From: Desulfurivibrio sp. | GTDB taxonomy: Bacteria > Desulfobacterota > Desulfobulbia > Desulfobulbales > Desulfurivibrionaceae | Assembly: GCA_013791995.1 (NCBI GenBank) | Contig: VMSS01000065.1 | Span: 1-41,257 of the forward strand | Reading direction: 5' to 3' | Length of the DNA stretch: 41,257 bases | Part shown: in pieces, positions 1-8,982 of the stretch | Layout: each line of letters starts with the position of its first letter | Position numbering within the stretch: position 1 is the first letter of the stretch | Program-made: the position numbers and the translations under genes | The notes under the pieces: generated by a model | Database searches by the model: none | What the model was told of the DNA's origin: nothing | Seen by the model: the letters and a program-made list of their open reading frames with translations, nothing else

Positions 1-1623
1 AATTTGATTGGCATCCATATCCTGAGACACCGCTTGAACATCAGTCAGTTCAGGTCGGCCATGGGTCAGGGTGCCGGTTTTGTCAAAAACCACTGCGTCG
101 ATCTTTTGCGCCATTTCCAGGGCCTCGCCGCTTTTCACCAACACACCCAATTGGGCTCCACGGCCAGTGCCGACCATGATTGAGGTCGGGGTGGCCAAGC
201 CCATTGCGCACGGGCAGGCAATGACCAGCACCGCAATAAATATTCGCAGGGCAAAAGAAAACTCGGCCTGCCCGATGAAATACCAGGATAATCCCGCGAC
301 AATGGCAAAAACAATGACCGTGGGTACGAAATAGAGGCTGATGCGGTCCGCCAGATTGGCAATGGGCGCCTTGGAACCCTGAGCCTCGCGGACCATGGTA
401 ATGATCCGGGCAAGCACCGTGTCCTGCCCTACTTTTTCGGCCCGCATCTGCAACAGGCCGTTCTTGTTCAGGGTAGCGCCCACCACCGGATCGCCGACTT
501 CCTTGGAAACCGGCAGAGATTCGCCGGTGAGCATGGACTCGTCCACACTGGAGCGGCCCTTGACCACCGAACCGTCCACTGGAATACGCTCGCCGGGCTT
601 AACCAGCAGAATGTCGCCCTTTTCAATCTCCGCCACCGGAATCTTCTTGTGCTCCTCTGTTTCAGGAACCAGCAGGGTCGCCTCCTCCGGGGTCAGAGCC
701 ATAAGCTGACGGATGGCGTCCGAGGTGCGCACCTTGGAGCGGGTTTCCAGGTACTTGCCCAGGGAGACCAAAGCAATAAGCACACCGGCCGACTCAAAAT
801 ACAGATCCATGACCCTGGTCATGGCCTCAATGCCCAAGCCGATCTCAATCAGGTTCCAGGTGGAGTAGACAAAAGCGGCGCCTGTGCCGATGGCAATGAG
901 CGAATCCATATTGGGCGCGCCACGCCAGAGAGCCGGGAAACCGAGCAGATAAAAATGACGGCCCGACCACATGATCGGCAGAACCAGAAAAAACTGGACA
1001 ACAGCAAAGGTGAACGGAGCCTGATGGGGAGCTAGAAACGAGGGCAACGGCAGGCCAAGCATCTCGCCCATGGAAAGAACAAGCAGCAAAACGGCAAAGA
1101 CAAACGCCGGATAGAGCCGCTTTGCCATGGCAGCAAGCCTGGCAACCGCCTCCTCCTGCTGCCGCTCAAAATCAGATCCTCCGGCCGGGCCAGCCGCCTT
1201 GGCCGTGAAACCAAGTCGCTCGATACTCTCCCTGATCTGCCGCTGACTGACAACCTCCGGGTCAAAAACCACCACAGCCGATTCCGTGGCCAGATTCACC
1301 TGCATACTCTGCACCCCTTCCATCCCGCCCACAACCTTTTCGATTCGGGCGGAACAGGAGGCGCAGGTCATGCCGCCGATGGCCAGGGCCAGCTTTGTTT
1401 CCTTGTCCGGGAGCACCAACTCAAAACCAAGCCCTTTGACGATACCACCAATATCCGCAAGGCTAAGCCGTTCGGTTTCCCACTCCACCTCCATGCTCTC
1501 GGCGGCAAGATTCACCGTTGCGGACCGAATACCCTCGGTGTTGCCAAGCACTTTCTCAATGCGTGAGGAACACGAAGCACAGTGCATGCCCCGGATGGCG
1601 ACCCTTTGTTTTTCGGTTAGCAT
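1..1623 (-). CDS. copA: Copper-translocating P1B-type ATPase, N-terminal part (runs off window)
   Basis: Inner-membrane ATPase that exports Cu(I) from the cytoplasm. The 541 codons present hold two heavy-metal-associated domains with CxxC sites (GMHCASC, C15/C18; GMTCASC, C87/C90), a membrane domain, the TGES actuator motif, the CPC metal-site motif in a membrane helix (C470, C472) and the phosphorylated aspartate in DKTGT (D514). The nucleotide-binding domain and the rest of the P domain lie beyond the left edge, so this is truncated by the window and not shown to be broken. Start ATG at 1623, with GGAG about ten bases upstream. It is divergent from a CopZ-like chaperone at 1922, which fits a shared copper-stress role. 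CPC and the two CASC domains indicate Cu(I); Ag(I) is also possible. Confidence 0.96.
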   Translation of the reverse strand, partial: MLTEKQRVAIRGMHCASCSSRIEKVLGNTEGIRSATVNLAAESMEVEWETERLSLADIGGIVKGLGFELVLPDKETKLALAIGGMTCASCSARIEKVVGGMEGVQSMQVNLATESAVVVFDPEVVSQRQIRESIERLGFTAKAAGPAGGSDFERQQEEAVARLAAMAKRLYPAFVFAVLLLVLSMGEMLGLPLPSFLAPHQAPFTFAVVQFFLVLPIMWSGRHFYLLGFPALWRGAPNMDSLIAIGTGAAFVYSTWNLIEIGLGIEAMTRVMDLYFESAGVLIALVSLGKYLETRSKVRTSDAIRQLMALTPEEATLLVPETEEHKKIPVAEIEKGDILLVKPGERIPVDGSVVKGRSSVDESMLTGESLPVSKEVGDPVVGATLNKNGLLQMRAEKVGQDTVLARIITMVREAQGSKAPIANLADRISLYFVPTVIVFAIVAGLSWYFIGQAEFSFALRIFIAVLVIACPCAMGLATPTSIMVGTGRGAQLGVLVKSGEALEMAQKIDAVVFDKTGTLTHGRPELTDVQAVSQDMDANQI

Positions 1624-1779
1624 GTGTGACTTGCTCCGGTGTTGATTGTTTTTTCCGTTCACGGTAAATTGCATGCAACTATGATGAACTCGTAACAATT
1701 GCCTTGCAGCAGGGCTCTCCTGAACCTGCCGAAAGAATCAGGACGAACGGACTTTTCTCGACGTCGTCATATTCCGCTC

Positions 1780-1800
1780 GTGCTGAGCCTGTCGAAGCAC
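1780..1800. repeat. Palindromic repeat unit (family core CTGAGCCTGTCGAAG)
   Basis: One copy of a dispersed repeat also found at 8991-9015, 9052-9078, 9103-9129, 10246-10272, 14357-14382 and 14405-14433. Here the ends are GTGC and GCAC, which pair across the core. A more degenerate copy may precede it around 1717-1750. It lies in the copA/copZ intergenic region. Confidence 0.75.
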
Positions 1801-1847
1801 CTGTTTGCAACGTATTCAGAGTTATTACGAGTCCATCAACTGTAAAA

Positions 1848-1870
1848 AAATATTGCAGCCAGCAATATTT
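1848..1870. promoter_or_regulatory. Perfect inverted repeat upstream of copZ, candidate operator
   Basis: AAATATTGC, five bases, then GCAATATTT: a perfect 9-bp inverted repeat. It ends ten bases before a TATAAT (1881-1886) and sits where the -35 region of that promoter would be. No run of T follows, so a terminator is unlikely. Position and symmetry suggest a dimeric regulator site controlling the chaperone gene. The regulator is not identifiable from this window. Confidence 0.5.
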
Positions 1871-1880
1871 CAGTTTTTAC

Positions 1881-1886
1881 TATAAT
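1881..1886 (+). promoter_or_regulatory. -10 element of probable copZ promoter
   Basis: A perfect TATAAT 36 bases before the copZ ATG. No good -35 stands at 16-18 bp; TTGCAG at 1853-1858 is 22 bp away, inside the inverted repeat. A poor -35 overlapped by a palindrome fits an activator-dependent or repressed promoter, but this is inference. Confidence 0.45.
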
Positions 1887-1921
1887 TCCTCACAAACAAC
1901 AATCCATCCAAGGAGTCCCAC

Positions 1922-2122
1922 ATGCCAACCATCCACATCAAAGGAATGAGCTGCGGTCACTGCGTGGCCTCGGTCACTTCGGCACTCAACGCCGTCGACG
2001 GCCTCAGCGAAGTGAATGTCTCACTTGAAAAGAAAGAAGCCACCTTCAACCAGAGCAAGGATATACCCCTGACTGCCATCAAAAAAGCCATCGATGCCAT
2101 CGGTTTCGAGGTGGTGGATTAA
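1922..2122 (+). CDS. copZ: CopZ-like copper chaperone (single HMA domain)
   Basis: A 66-residue cytoplasmic metallochaperone consisting of one heavy-metal-associated domain. The metal site is GMSCGHC near residues 8-14, and the C-terminal IGFEV matches the last strand of the fold. It would bind Cu(I) through the CxxC cysteines and deliver it to the CopA domains encoded divergently at 1-1623. The start is ATG at 1922, preceded by AAGGAG about seven bases upstream. The promoter region carries TATAAT and a perfect inverted repeat. GHC instead of ASC in the loop is common in free chaperones. Assignment to the family is firm; specificity for copper comes from the neighbour. Confidence 0.92.
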   Translation: MPTIHIKGMSCGHCVASVTSALNAVDGLSEVNVSLEKKEATFNQSKDIPLTAIKKAIDAIGFEVVD

Positions 2123-2163
2123 AACAAGCAGCGCCTTCCAGACAGGAGCGGCGCAGTAAAGAA

Positions 2164-2430
2164 CTACAGCACCATCACCACTGCAGGATGCCCCTTAAAG
2201 GCAAGGTGCTGGGCCTCGCGGTCCTCGGCGCTGACCACGACAAGCTCCACATCCAGACACAGATACTTGCCGCCGCTGCTGGAGTTGGAAAGGGTTACCA
2301 GGCACTCCCGCGCCTGAATAACCTCGGCGATGGCCGTGTGCAATTCTTCCTGTTCCCTGCCTATGATCTTGTATACCCACGAGCAGGGATATGTCAGTTC
2401 AAGCTTCTGTTTGCAATCATTCAACAACAC
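2164..2430 (-). CDS. DUF493 (YbeD-type) family protein
   Basis: A protein of 88 residues. The N-terminal segment with YPCSWVYKIIG and the general length match the DUF493 family, small ferredoxin-like (ACT-like) cytoplasmic proteins whose E. coli member is YbeD. Their biochemical role is not established, so no function is given. The start is GTG at 2430, chosen because CGGAGG lies six bases upstream. It is convergent with copZ across a 41-base gap. Confidence 0.75.
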   Translation of the reverse strand: MLLNDCKQKLELTYPCSWVYKIIGREQEELHTAIAEVIQARECLVTLSNSSSGGKYLCLDVELVVVSAEDREAQHLAFKGHPAVVMVL

Positions 2431-2596
2431 GACCAGCCTCCGTATTTTCTCGCACTCGCCAAAAAAACATCACCACCTTGACATCATACCAGACCAAAAC
2501 CCCTTCGCCAACAGCAGGCAAACATCTAACGCTCGCGAAATCGAAAGACACACCCCTCTTTTTTTAAAAAAAAATACTAAACTTGGCCTTATTCTG

Positions 2597-2602
2597 TATA
2601 AT
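2597..2602 (+). promoter_or_regulatory. Probable -10 of the Slam-like/FecR/CHASE2 operon
   Basis: A perfect TATAAT, 60 bases before the ATG at 2662, preceded by an A/T-rich tract (T7 then A9 around 2558-2575) that could act as an UP element. The -35 is poor. It is the only promoter-like sequence found upstream of the three-gene plus-strand unit. Confidence 0.45.
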
Positions 2603-2646
2603 TGATACATCCTATCAAGATTTTCCGCCTTATATTGGCCACTCCC

Positions 2647-2655
2647 GGGGGGGGG
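2647..2655 (+). promoter_or_regulatory. Nine-G tract acting as ribosome-binding site
   Basis: A run of nine G lies six bases before the ATG at 2662, exactly where a Shine-Dalgarno sequence should be, and no other candidate is present. Homopolymers of this length are prone to slippage, so tract length could tune or switch translation of the outer-membrane protein. Confidence 0.55.
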
Positions 2656-2661
2656 ACCGTC

Positions 2662-3990
2662 ATGACACAATTGAAATTTGTCGTTGTTGTATTGCTTGCT
2701 CTGCACCTCTCCTTCGCCCAAGCCATGGCTGCGGAAGAGGTACCCGCCTCTTTCTCCGTGGGCAAGCAATATTTTGACCAGGGAAAATTCGAAGAGGCCT
2801 ATACGGAACTCCACAAGGCCTTTCGTCAGGACCCCGGCAATCAGGAAATCAATTTTTACCTTGGCCGGGCCGCTTTTGAATCCGGCCGCTTCGAAGAGGC
2901 GGTCATGGCCTTTGACCGCATCCTCATTGCCAACCCCGATGCTTCCCGCGCCAAACTGGAACTGGCCCGCGCCCATCTCCGCCTTGGCTCCCGAGAGCTG
3001 GCAAAACAGTACTTCAAGGAAGTACAGGCCACCAACCCTCCGGAACAGGTCTGGAAAAACATCCAACAATTTTTGGATATTATCACCGCATCGGAACAAC
3101 GTCATTTCCTGAATGGCCTTTTCACCTTCGGGGTCAGCCATGACGACAACGTCAACGTGGCCCCCTCGGAAGGCAACGTCAATATCGACTTTGGCGGCAT
3201 CACCCTGCCTATTACCATCGATCAGCAAGCAATCAGCGATCAGATTTACAACACCACCCTGGTGGCCAACCACATCTATAAATTCGAAGACCGTCCCTAC
3301 ACCTGGAAAACAACGGCGGTCAACTACAACGCTTTCTACGAAAACCAGAACATCCACGACATCAACTATCTGAGCTTGGCCTCCGGACCTGTCTTCCAAG
3401 GGAAGAATTACCTCTGGCAGGTTCAGGGCCAAATTAACAATGTCGATCTCGAATATGACCGTTATCAGAGTGCCTACGGCTTAAGCTCGACCCTGACCTG
3501 GCTGGTGGACCAAACTATCCTGCTCAACGCCGGCGTCACGGCACAGCAAAAAAACAACTATCAGGACGGGGACCAGGATGCGGACAACTTTCTGATTATC
3601 GCCGGTCCGGTATTCACCCTTGGCCTGAACCGGGTTACCCTTTCTTTTGGCAAGGAATTTGAGAACGCCGCCCATGACTACAACAGTTATGACCGTTTCA
3701 TGGTGCTGGCCCGGTATGATCGCCAATTACCCCTTGATTTCGGGTTTTTTGCCAGCTTCCGCTTTCAGAACACTGAATATGACAAAACCGACTCGCTCTA
3801 TATCAGCAACCGTTCCGATGATGTCCTTGATCTCTCCTGCGGTCTGTCAAAACGGTTATGGCAAACAGAGGACAAGCGGCGCAGCCTTTCCGGTCAGATC
3901 AGCTATACGAACACAAAGGCAGAATCCAACATCGCCCTCTATGAATATGATAAAAATGTAACCGCAGCCGAGCTAACCTTTGCCTTTTAA
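2662..3990 (+). CDS. Slam-like TPR / outer-membrane beta-barrel protein (DUF560-type)
   Basis: A 442-residue exported protein. It has a signal peptide (about residues 1-23, cleavage near AMA/AEE), then TPR-like helices (about 30-130, with FDQGKFEEAYTEL and GRFEEAVMAFDRIL), then a strand-rich region from about 150 to the end with alternating polar and hydrophobic residues and a C-terminal phenylalanine, the usual outer-membrane insertion signal. The barrel opens with GVSHDDNVNVAP, resembling the start of the DUF560 domain in surface lipoprotein assembly modulators (Slam), which move TbpB-type proteins to the cell surface. Total length is close to that of Neisseria Slam. ATG at 2662 is preferred over an in-frame codon at 2602 because the signal peptide begins here. 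The downstream FecR protein is its probable client (inference). Confidence 0.75.
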   Translation: MTQLKFVVVVLLALHLSFAQAMAAEEVPASFSVGKQYFDQGKFEEAYTELHKAFRQDPGNQEINFYLGRAAFESGRFEEAVMAFDRILIANPDASRAKLELARAHLRLGSRELAKQYFKEVQATNPPEQVWKNIQQFLDIITASEQRHFLNGLFTFGVSHDDNVNVAPSEGNVNIDFGGITLPITIDQQAISDQIYNTTLVANHIYKFEDRPYTWKTTAVNYNAFYENQNIHDINYLSLASGPVFQGKNYLWQVQGQINNVDLEYDRYQSAYGLSSTLTWLVDQTILLNAGVTAQQKNNYQDGDQDADNFLIIAGPVFTLGLNRVTLSFGKEFENAAHDYNSYDRFMVLARYDRQLPLDFGFFASFRFQNTEYDKTDSLYISNRSDDVLDLSCGLSKRLWQTEDKRRSLSGQISYTNTKAESNIALYEYDKNVTAAELTFAF

Positions 3991-4076
3991 CCGCCGTAAA
4001 AACGACTACACAGATTAAGGCCATGACCGCCGTAATCAAGACCAGCCGTGCCCGTGCTTTTCCAGGAGGATCGCGA

Positions 4077-6701
4077 ATGAAACATTCCATCACCGGCTCC
4101 CTCTTTCTCGGTTTTTTTGCAGTCCTCCTGACTTGCTCGACGGCGTACGCTGCAACCACGGTTGCCACCGTGGTTGCGATCCGCGGCAACGTCCAAGCCT
4201 TGAATGCTCAGGGCAAAAGCCGCGCGCTCGCTATTCAGTCCGCGATTTTCGAGGATGAAACCCTCCAGACCGGTGAACGCAGCCGGGTGCAGATCATGTT
4301 CTCCGACAACACCCTGATCAACCTCGGCAATGCAACAACCATGAAAATCGCCGAATACCGCTACCAGCCTGAGCAGAAAGATGGCGCTCTCAAAACCCAG
4401 ATCAAGGAAGGCACCTTCCGGATCATGGGCGGTGCCCTAGCCAAGACCGCCCCCCAAAACTTCAAGACCGAGACCCCCACAGCAACCATCGGTATCCGTG
4501 GCTCCATGTACGCCGGGCTCGTGACTCCAGATTTTCTCTCGGTTGTGTTCCAGGGCGGCAAGGGTATTGACATAACCAACGCCTTTGGCACCGTGGAAAT
4601 CACAAAACCCGGCTACGGCACCAAGGTGGCCTTGAACAAACCGCCGGTGCCGCCGATAAAATTCACAACGAAGGAACTGGGCGAATTGAACAAAGCCCTG
4701 GGTGGCAACGGCGCTGAAGAAAATGGAGAGGACAAGGAAAACGGCTCCGCTCCCAAGGAAGAACCGGGTAGCACTACAGGTCCGACAGATGATGACAAAG
4801 CCAGCTTGGGCGGCGGAGAGACAGTAACCACCCCCTTCCCCACTGTCCTCCCAATCATTCCCCCCGTACCGGATGACATAAAAAAGGATGTGGTTGTAAA
4901 AAAATCACAAACCGACTTGGTCACCACGGCAAGCATCACAGCAGACAGCACGGTGCCCAACAGTACTGCGCTTATTGGCAAATACCGCATTATTCTTCGG
5001 GATATCGATCTTGCCCTCAGCAACCCATCGAATTTTAATTCAACCTTCCTCTTATGGGATAGCGGCACGGTGAATGCCACCATTTTCAGTAACGGTACGC
5101 TTCAAGCCTCTTCCGTTACCGACGGTACTTCTTCTGCCCCGTTATCAGGCTTCCCCACCTCTTTTGGCCCATACACCTTCACGAACTATACCCCGGCAGC
5201 AACAAGTTATAGCGGTTTCACCTCGTTTACAGACACGTTCAGCTATAATGAGCCTGACGCGGGCCTTCTTACTCTGACCGTTACCAATTATGTGGAGCCA
5301 TCCGGACAATTTTTCTATAATACTACCCTTTTTGCCATCGACTTAGCCCCTCCCGATTACGATTTGCTCCTCGCCTCGCTGGTGTACGCTGGTATTCCGT
5401 CCGGAGGCATTCCCACTACGGGCATCGACAAATTCACCGGCCACCTGATCTACGACTCTCCCACGTCGCTGGACGGAAACTTGGAAGAAACCAGAACCGT
5501 GGTCAACTACTACAACAAACGGTTCATCGGCCGCTCCTCTGACAAAATGTTTCAAGATTTTGGCCGCGGCGGGGCCGTGTTTTTTGGTTCTCTGGCTGCG
5601 GACGGCACCGCCGCTGTCACCATCCTGGCTGGCGGTGATCCCTATGGAAACGATGTTACTGCTGCCTTCAGTAATACTGCCACCGCCACCCTTTACGGCA
5701 GCTTCCAGCAGGGCCTCGCTTTTACAGCCTCCGGCCATGACTACTCCATCATCAACAACACGGAAACCAGCTCCTGGGATGCTACCGGCGCTGCCATGCG
5801 TAGCCCGACCCGTGATTACATCTCCTATCCGACTTCCCCCATTGCCTATACAGGATTTCTCATAGGCGTGGGCGACGACACCTTCGATGGATCAATACAT
5901 CGCATTATTATGAATACCACATCCACCGACTTCGCCATGTCCGTAAACCCAACCACTGGGGTGCTTAGCGGCGCTATCAACAACCTGAATGACCTCATCG
6001 CCATTGAAAATGAACAGTCACCAGTTATCATGCCCACCCTTACTATAGGCGGCAGCGCAGCCTATTCCGCTTATGTAGCGAACGACAACATGGTAGCTAT
6101 TCTTTCCGGCGACTCCCTTAAGGATTACGGCAACTTTCTGGTTACCGCCGGTCCTGACGCCCCGGTAATCACCAACGTTTCCAACGATTTTATGACTTGG
6201 GGATACTGGGAAATAGCCTACGATGACCCTTCTGAAAGCAATGATCACCTGTTCAGCTCGCAATCCTTCTTTGTTGCCGGGCAACAAACTCTTATCACAG
6301 AGGTTAACTCCCTCATCACTTCCAGTTCCTCCGGCACTTACACTGGCAAGGCTTTTGGCATACAAATAGACTCCAATGGTCACAACACCCAACTTACTTC
6401 ATCGTCTGGCGCAAACCTTTGGGGCACTGTCAACCTGGGTATCAACTTTGCTGCCGCCGCCACGACTTCAGTCAACGGGGTCATTAACTTTGACCAGGCG
6501 GTCCTGAGCATTAATTCAGGGACGCCCGTTCTGCCGAGCGGCTTCTCAGCCGAGGTCTCCACTGTATCGGGCGCAGTCCCTCTTTCAAGTTCAGTCAACG
6601 GCGCCTTCTTCGGTTCTGACGCCGCTGCGATAGGCGGCAACTTCCAAGCTCGGATGAATGACGGTGTTCGTTATCTTGGCATCTTCGGCGGGAATCGCTA
6701 A
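4077..6701 (+). CDS. Exported FecR-domain protein with TbpB-like C-terminus
   Basis: An 874-residue exported protein. The signal peptide ends near AYA at about residue 25. C20 lies in LLTC, a poor lipobox, so lipidation is doubtful. A FecR domain spans about 28-175 (IRGNVQ, TLQTGERSRVQIMFSDNT, TATIGIRGSMY). An acidic Gly/Pro/Glu linker follows (about 200-250), then about 600 residues rich in Ser, Thr, Asn and Gly, with beta-strand patterning. The end carries VNGAFFGSDAAAIGGNF (840-856) and finishes GIFGGNR, closely like the last strands of TbpB/Slam-substrate barrels, where FYGPxAxExGGxF is typical. The start has AGGAGG seven bases upstream. It lies 86 bases after the Slam-like gene and 24 before the cyclase gene. 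The FecR assignment is firm; the TbpB-like reading is by motif only. The ligand is unknown. Confidence 0.8.
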   Translation: MKHSITGSLFLGFFAVLLTCSTAYAATTVATVVAIRGNVQALNAQGKSRALAIQSAIFEDETLQTGERSRVQIMFSDNTLINLGNATTMKIAEYRYQPEQKDGALKTQIKEGTFRIMGGALAKTAPQNFKTETPTATIGIRGSMYAGLVTPDFLSVVFQGGKGIDITNAFGTVEITKPGYGTKVALNKPPVPPIKFTTKELGELNKALGGNGAEENGEDKENGSAPKEEPGSTTGPTDDDKASLGGGETVTTPFPTVLPIIPPVPDDIKKDVVVKKSQTDLVTTASITADSTVPNSTALIGKYRIILRDIDLALSNPSNFNSTFLLWDSGTVNATIFSNGTLQASSVTDGTSSAPLSGFPTSFGPYTFTNYTPAATSYSGFTSFTDTFSYNEPDAGLLTLTVTNYVEPSGQFFYNTTLFAIDLAPPDYDLLLASLVYAGIPSGGIPTTGIDKFTGHLIYDSPTSLDGNLEETRTVVNYYNKRFIGRSSDKMFQDFGRGGAVFFGSLAADGTAAVTILAGGDPYGNDVTAAFSNTATATLYGSFQQGLAFTASGHDYSIINNTETSSWDATGAAMRSPTRDYISYPTSPIAYTGFLIGVGDDTFDGSIHRIIMNTTSTDFAMSVNPTTGVLSGAINNLNDLIAIENEQSPVIMPTLTIGGSAAYSAYVANDNMVAILSGDSLKDYGNFLVTAGPDAPVITNVSNDFMTWGYWEIAYDDPSESNDHLFSSQSFFVAGQQTLITEVNSLITSSSSGTYTGKAFGIQIDSNGHNTQLTSSSGANLWGTVNLGINFAAAATTSVNGVINFDQAVLSINSGTPVLPSGFSAEVSTVSGAVPLSSSVNGAFFGSDAAAIGGNFQARMNDGVRYLGIFGGNR

Positions 6702-6725
6702 CAACAAGGGAAACAACGCCAAGAG

Positions 6726-8972
6726 ATGATACAATCCTCCCGACTCAAGGCGTTCTTCACCCTTAGCCCCTTCAAGGTCGGCTGCCTGGTAACCCTGGCA
6801 GCCGTCCTGCTGTTCGCCTCCTTTGGCCTGCAAAAACCGGATATCCTCAAAACCCTGGATAACCGGCTCACCGACACCATGTACCGCTGGCGTGGCACGG
6901 TCACCCCCTCCCAGCCCATCGTTATTGTCGATATCGATGAAAAAAGCCTGCGGGCCATTGGCCAATGGCCGTGGCCGCGCGACACCGTGGCGCGGATGAT
7001 TCAAAACCTGAGCGGTGGCGGAGCAAAGGTTATCGGCATGGATATTGTCTTTGCCGAACCGGACCGCACCTCACCTAAAAACTTTGTTGATGAGTTGCAG
7101 AAACTTCTGCCGGCGCAACTCACGCCGGAAATGCTGACGGAGCTAAAAGCCAACGAGGCTCTGGATCATGATCTGGCTCTTGGCAAAGCCCTGGCAGTAA
7201 CCCCCTCTGTTCTGGGCTACGTCTTCCAGACCCAGGATGACGGCCTGAAAAACCAGGCGGATATCCCTTTTCCTTCCGGCATTACCCGCTTGGTGCCCGA
7301 CACCATTTCCTATGAGAATATATCACTTATTCGAGCGTACCGGGCCATCACCAACGTCACCACAGTCGCCCAGAGCCAGAGCGAAGGTTTTTTCAATGTG
7401 TTCCCCGACAATGCCGGCACAGTGCGCAGGGTTCCGCTTTTCATGATGATGGACAACGTCCCGTACCCGTCCCTGCCCCTTGAAATGGCACGTATCGGCA
7501 TGGGACATCCGGGGGCGACCATCCATGTGTCCAGGCAGAAAAAAACCTTCCCCAAAGACATACTCGGAATCGAACTGGGCACAACCTTTATCCCTACCGA
7601 TGAAAAAGGCCAGCTCACCGTCAATTTCAGGGGGCCGGGACAGACCTATCCCTACCTTTCCGCCATGGACATCCTGGCAGGAAAAAACCTCGATCAGGTA
7701 AATGGAAAATATGTTCTTATCGGCACCTCCGCCGCGGGCCTCCTCGACCTGCGGGCCACGCCTTTTTCCAACATCTATCCGGGAGTGGAGGTGCATGCCA
7801 CCATCATCGACAACATCCTCACCGGCGACCCTTTCACCCATGACATCTTCACCGAAATCGGCATCACCTACGCCCTGCTTCTGGTCGGCGGTATCGGTTT
7901 ATCCGCGCTGCTTGTCTATGCCACCCCCCTGGCCGGCGGGCTTGGCGGAGTGCTGCTTTTCCTGGCTACCGTGGCGGGAAATTACTTTTTATTTTTCAGC
8001 CGCAACCAACTCCTTGGCCTCTCCTATCCGCTCCTGACCGTCCTGGTGATTTTCCTCGTTGTCACCCTGTTCAATTACTTTTTCGAAGGCCAGAAAAAAA
8101 GGTTCATCAGCACGGCCTTTGGCCATTATGTTTCCCCGGAGATTGTGCACCAGCTTCTGGAGCATCCGGAAAAACTCTCCCTGCGCGGAGAGCAGAAAAA
8201 CCTCACCGTGCTTTTCAGCGACATCAAAGGGTTCACCTCCATCTCCGAAAAAATGACCTCCGAAGAGCTGGGCCTGTTCATGAACGAGTATCTCACTGCC
8301 ATGAGCCGTATCGTACTGGAAGGCAAGGGAACCGTTGACAAATTCATCGGCGACGCTATCATGGCCATCTGGGGCGCGCCCCTTGACGATGATGACCACG
8401 CGGCCAACTGTGTCCGGGCGGCGTTCAGGATGACCAAGAAACTCGAGGAGTTACGGGCGGACTGGCAGAAACGGGGACTGCCCGGAGTTGATATCCGCAT
8501 CGGCATCAACACCGGAATTATGAGCGTGGGAAACTTCGGCAGCGATCAACGCTTTGACTACACGGTCATGGGAGACAACGTCAATCTGGCCTCCCGGCTG
8601 GAAGGCTCGAACAAAACCTACGGCACCGGCATCATCATCTCGGAATACACCAAGGCCGCGCTGGGAGACCGATTTTACTGCCGGGTTCTCGATCTGGTTC
8701 GGGTCAAGGGCAAGGATGTGCCGGTGCGCATATATGAGCCTCTCTGCGAGGGCGAGCCGGAGACGGAACTGAAAAAGGAAACAGAGGCGTTTGGCGAGGC
8801 CCTGCAACTGTATACAAACCGCGAATTTCAGGAAGCCGAGAAAATCATCCTCGCGCTCAACAAAAACAGGGAGCTGCCGCTTTACGATCTTTACCTCGAC
8901 CGTATCGCTCATTTTGCGGCCAATCCGCCACCTGATGACTGGGACGGGGCATTCACATTTACCACCAAGTAA
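6726..8972 (+). CDS. CHASE2-domain class III adenylate cyclase
   Basis: A 748-residue inner-membrane sensor cyclase. A first membrane helix (about 18-36) leads to a CHASE2 sensory domain on the periplasmic side (about 45-370, with IVIVDIDEKSLRAIGQWPWPR), three helices (about 378-452), and a cytoplasmic class III cyclase domain (about 490-670). The two metal-binding aspartates are D499 (FSDIKGFT) and D543 (FIGDAIMAIWG), 44 residues apart as usual. K539 and the VNLASR motif supply substrate and catalytic positions, so the enzyme should be active and make cAMP from ATP. About 80 helical residues follow. It is the last gene of a unit with the Slam-like barrel and the FecR protein, which may pass an envelope signal to CHASE2 (inference). 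A weak GGGAAAC precedes the ATG. Confidence 0.93.
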   Translation: MIQSSRLKAFFTLSPFKVGCLVTLAAVLLFASFGLQKPDILKTLDNRLTDTMYRWRGTVTPSQPIVIVDIDEKSLRAIGQWPWPRDTVARMIQNLSGGGAKVIGMDIVFAEPDRTSPKNFVDELQKLLPAQLTPEMLTELKANEALDHDLALGKALAVTPSVLGYVFQTQDDGLKNQADIPFPSGITRLVPDTISYENISLIRAYRAITNVTTVAQSQSEGFFNVFPDNAGTVRRVPLFMMMDNVPYPSLPLEMARIGMGHPGATIHVSRQKKTFPKDILGIELGTTFIPTDEKGQLTVNFRGPGQTYPYLSAMDILAGKNLDQVNGKYVLIGTSAAGLLDLRATPFSNIYPGVEVHATIIDNILTGDPFTHDIFTEIGITYALLLVGGIGLSALLVYATPLAGGLGGVLLFLATVAGNYFLFFSRNQLLGLSYPLLTVLVIFLVVTLFNYFFEGQKKRFISTAFGHYVSPEIVHQLLEHPEKLSLRGEQKNLTVLFSDIKGFTSISEKMTSEELGLFMNEYLTAMSRIVLEGKGTVDKFIGDAIMAIWGAPLDDDDHAANCVRAAFRMTKKLEELRADWQKRGLPGVDIRIGINTGIMSVGNFGSDQRFDYTVMGDNVNLASRLEGSNKTYGTGIIISEYTKAALGDRFYCRVLDLVRVKGKDVPVRIYEPLCEGEPETELKKETEAFGEALQLYTNREFQEAEKIILALNKNRELPLYDLYLDRIAHFAANPPPDDWDGAFTFTTK

Positions 8973-8982
8973 CCGGCAAGTT

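Noticed and set aside
1704-1949. Plus-strand 81-codon frame before copZ
   Set aside because: It runs through a palindromic repeat and the copZ promoter and has no ribosome-binding site.
2470-3432. Minus-strand open frame of 320 codons opposite the Slam-like gene
   Set aside because: The signal peptide, TPR and barrel features lie on the plus strand; this frame has none.
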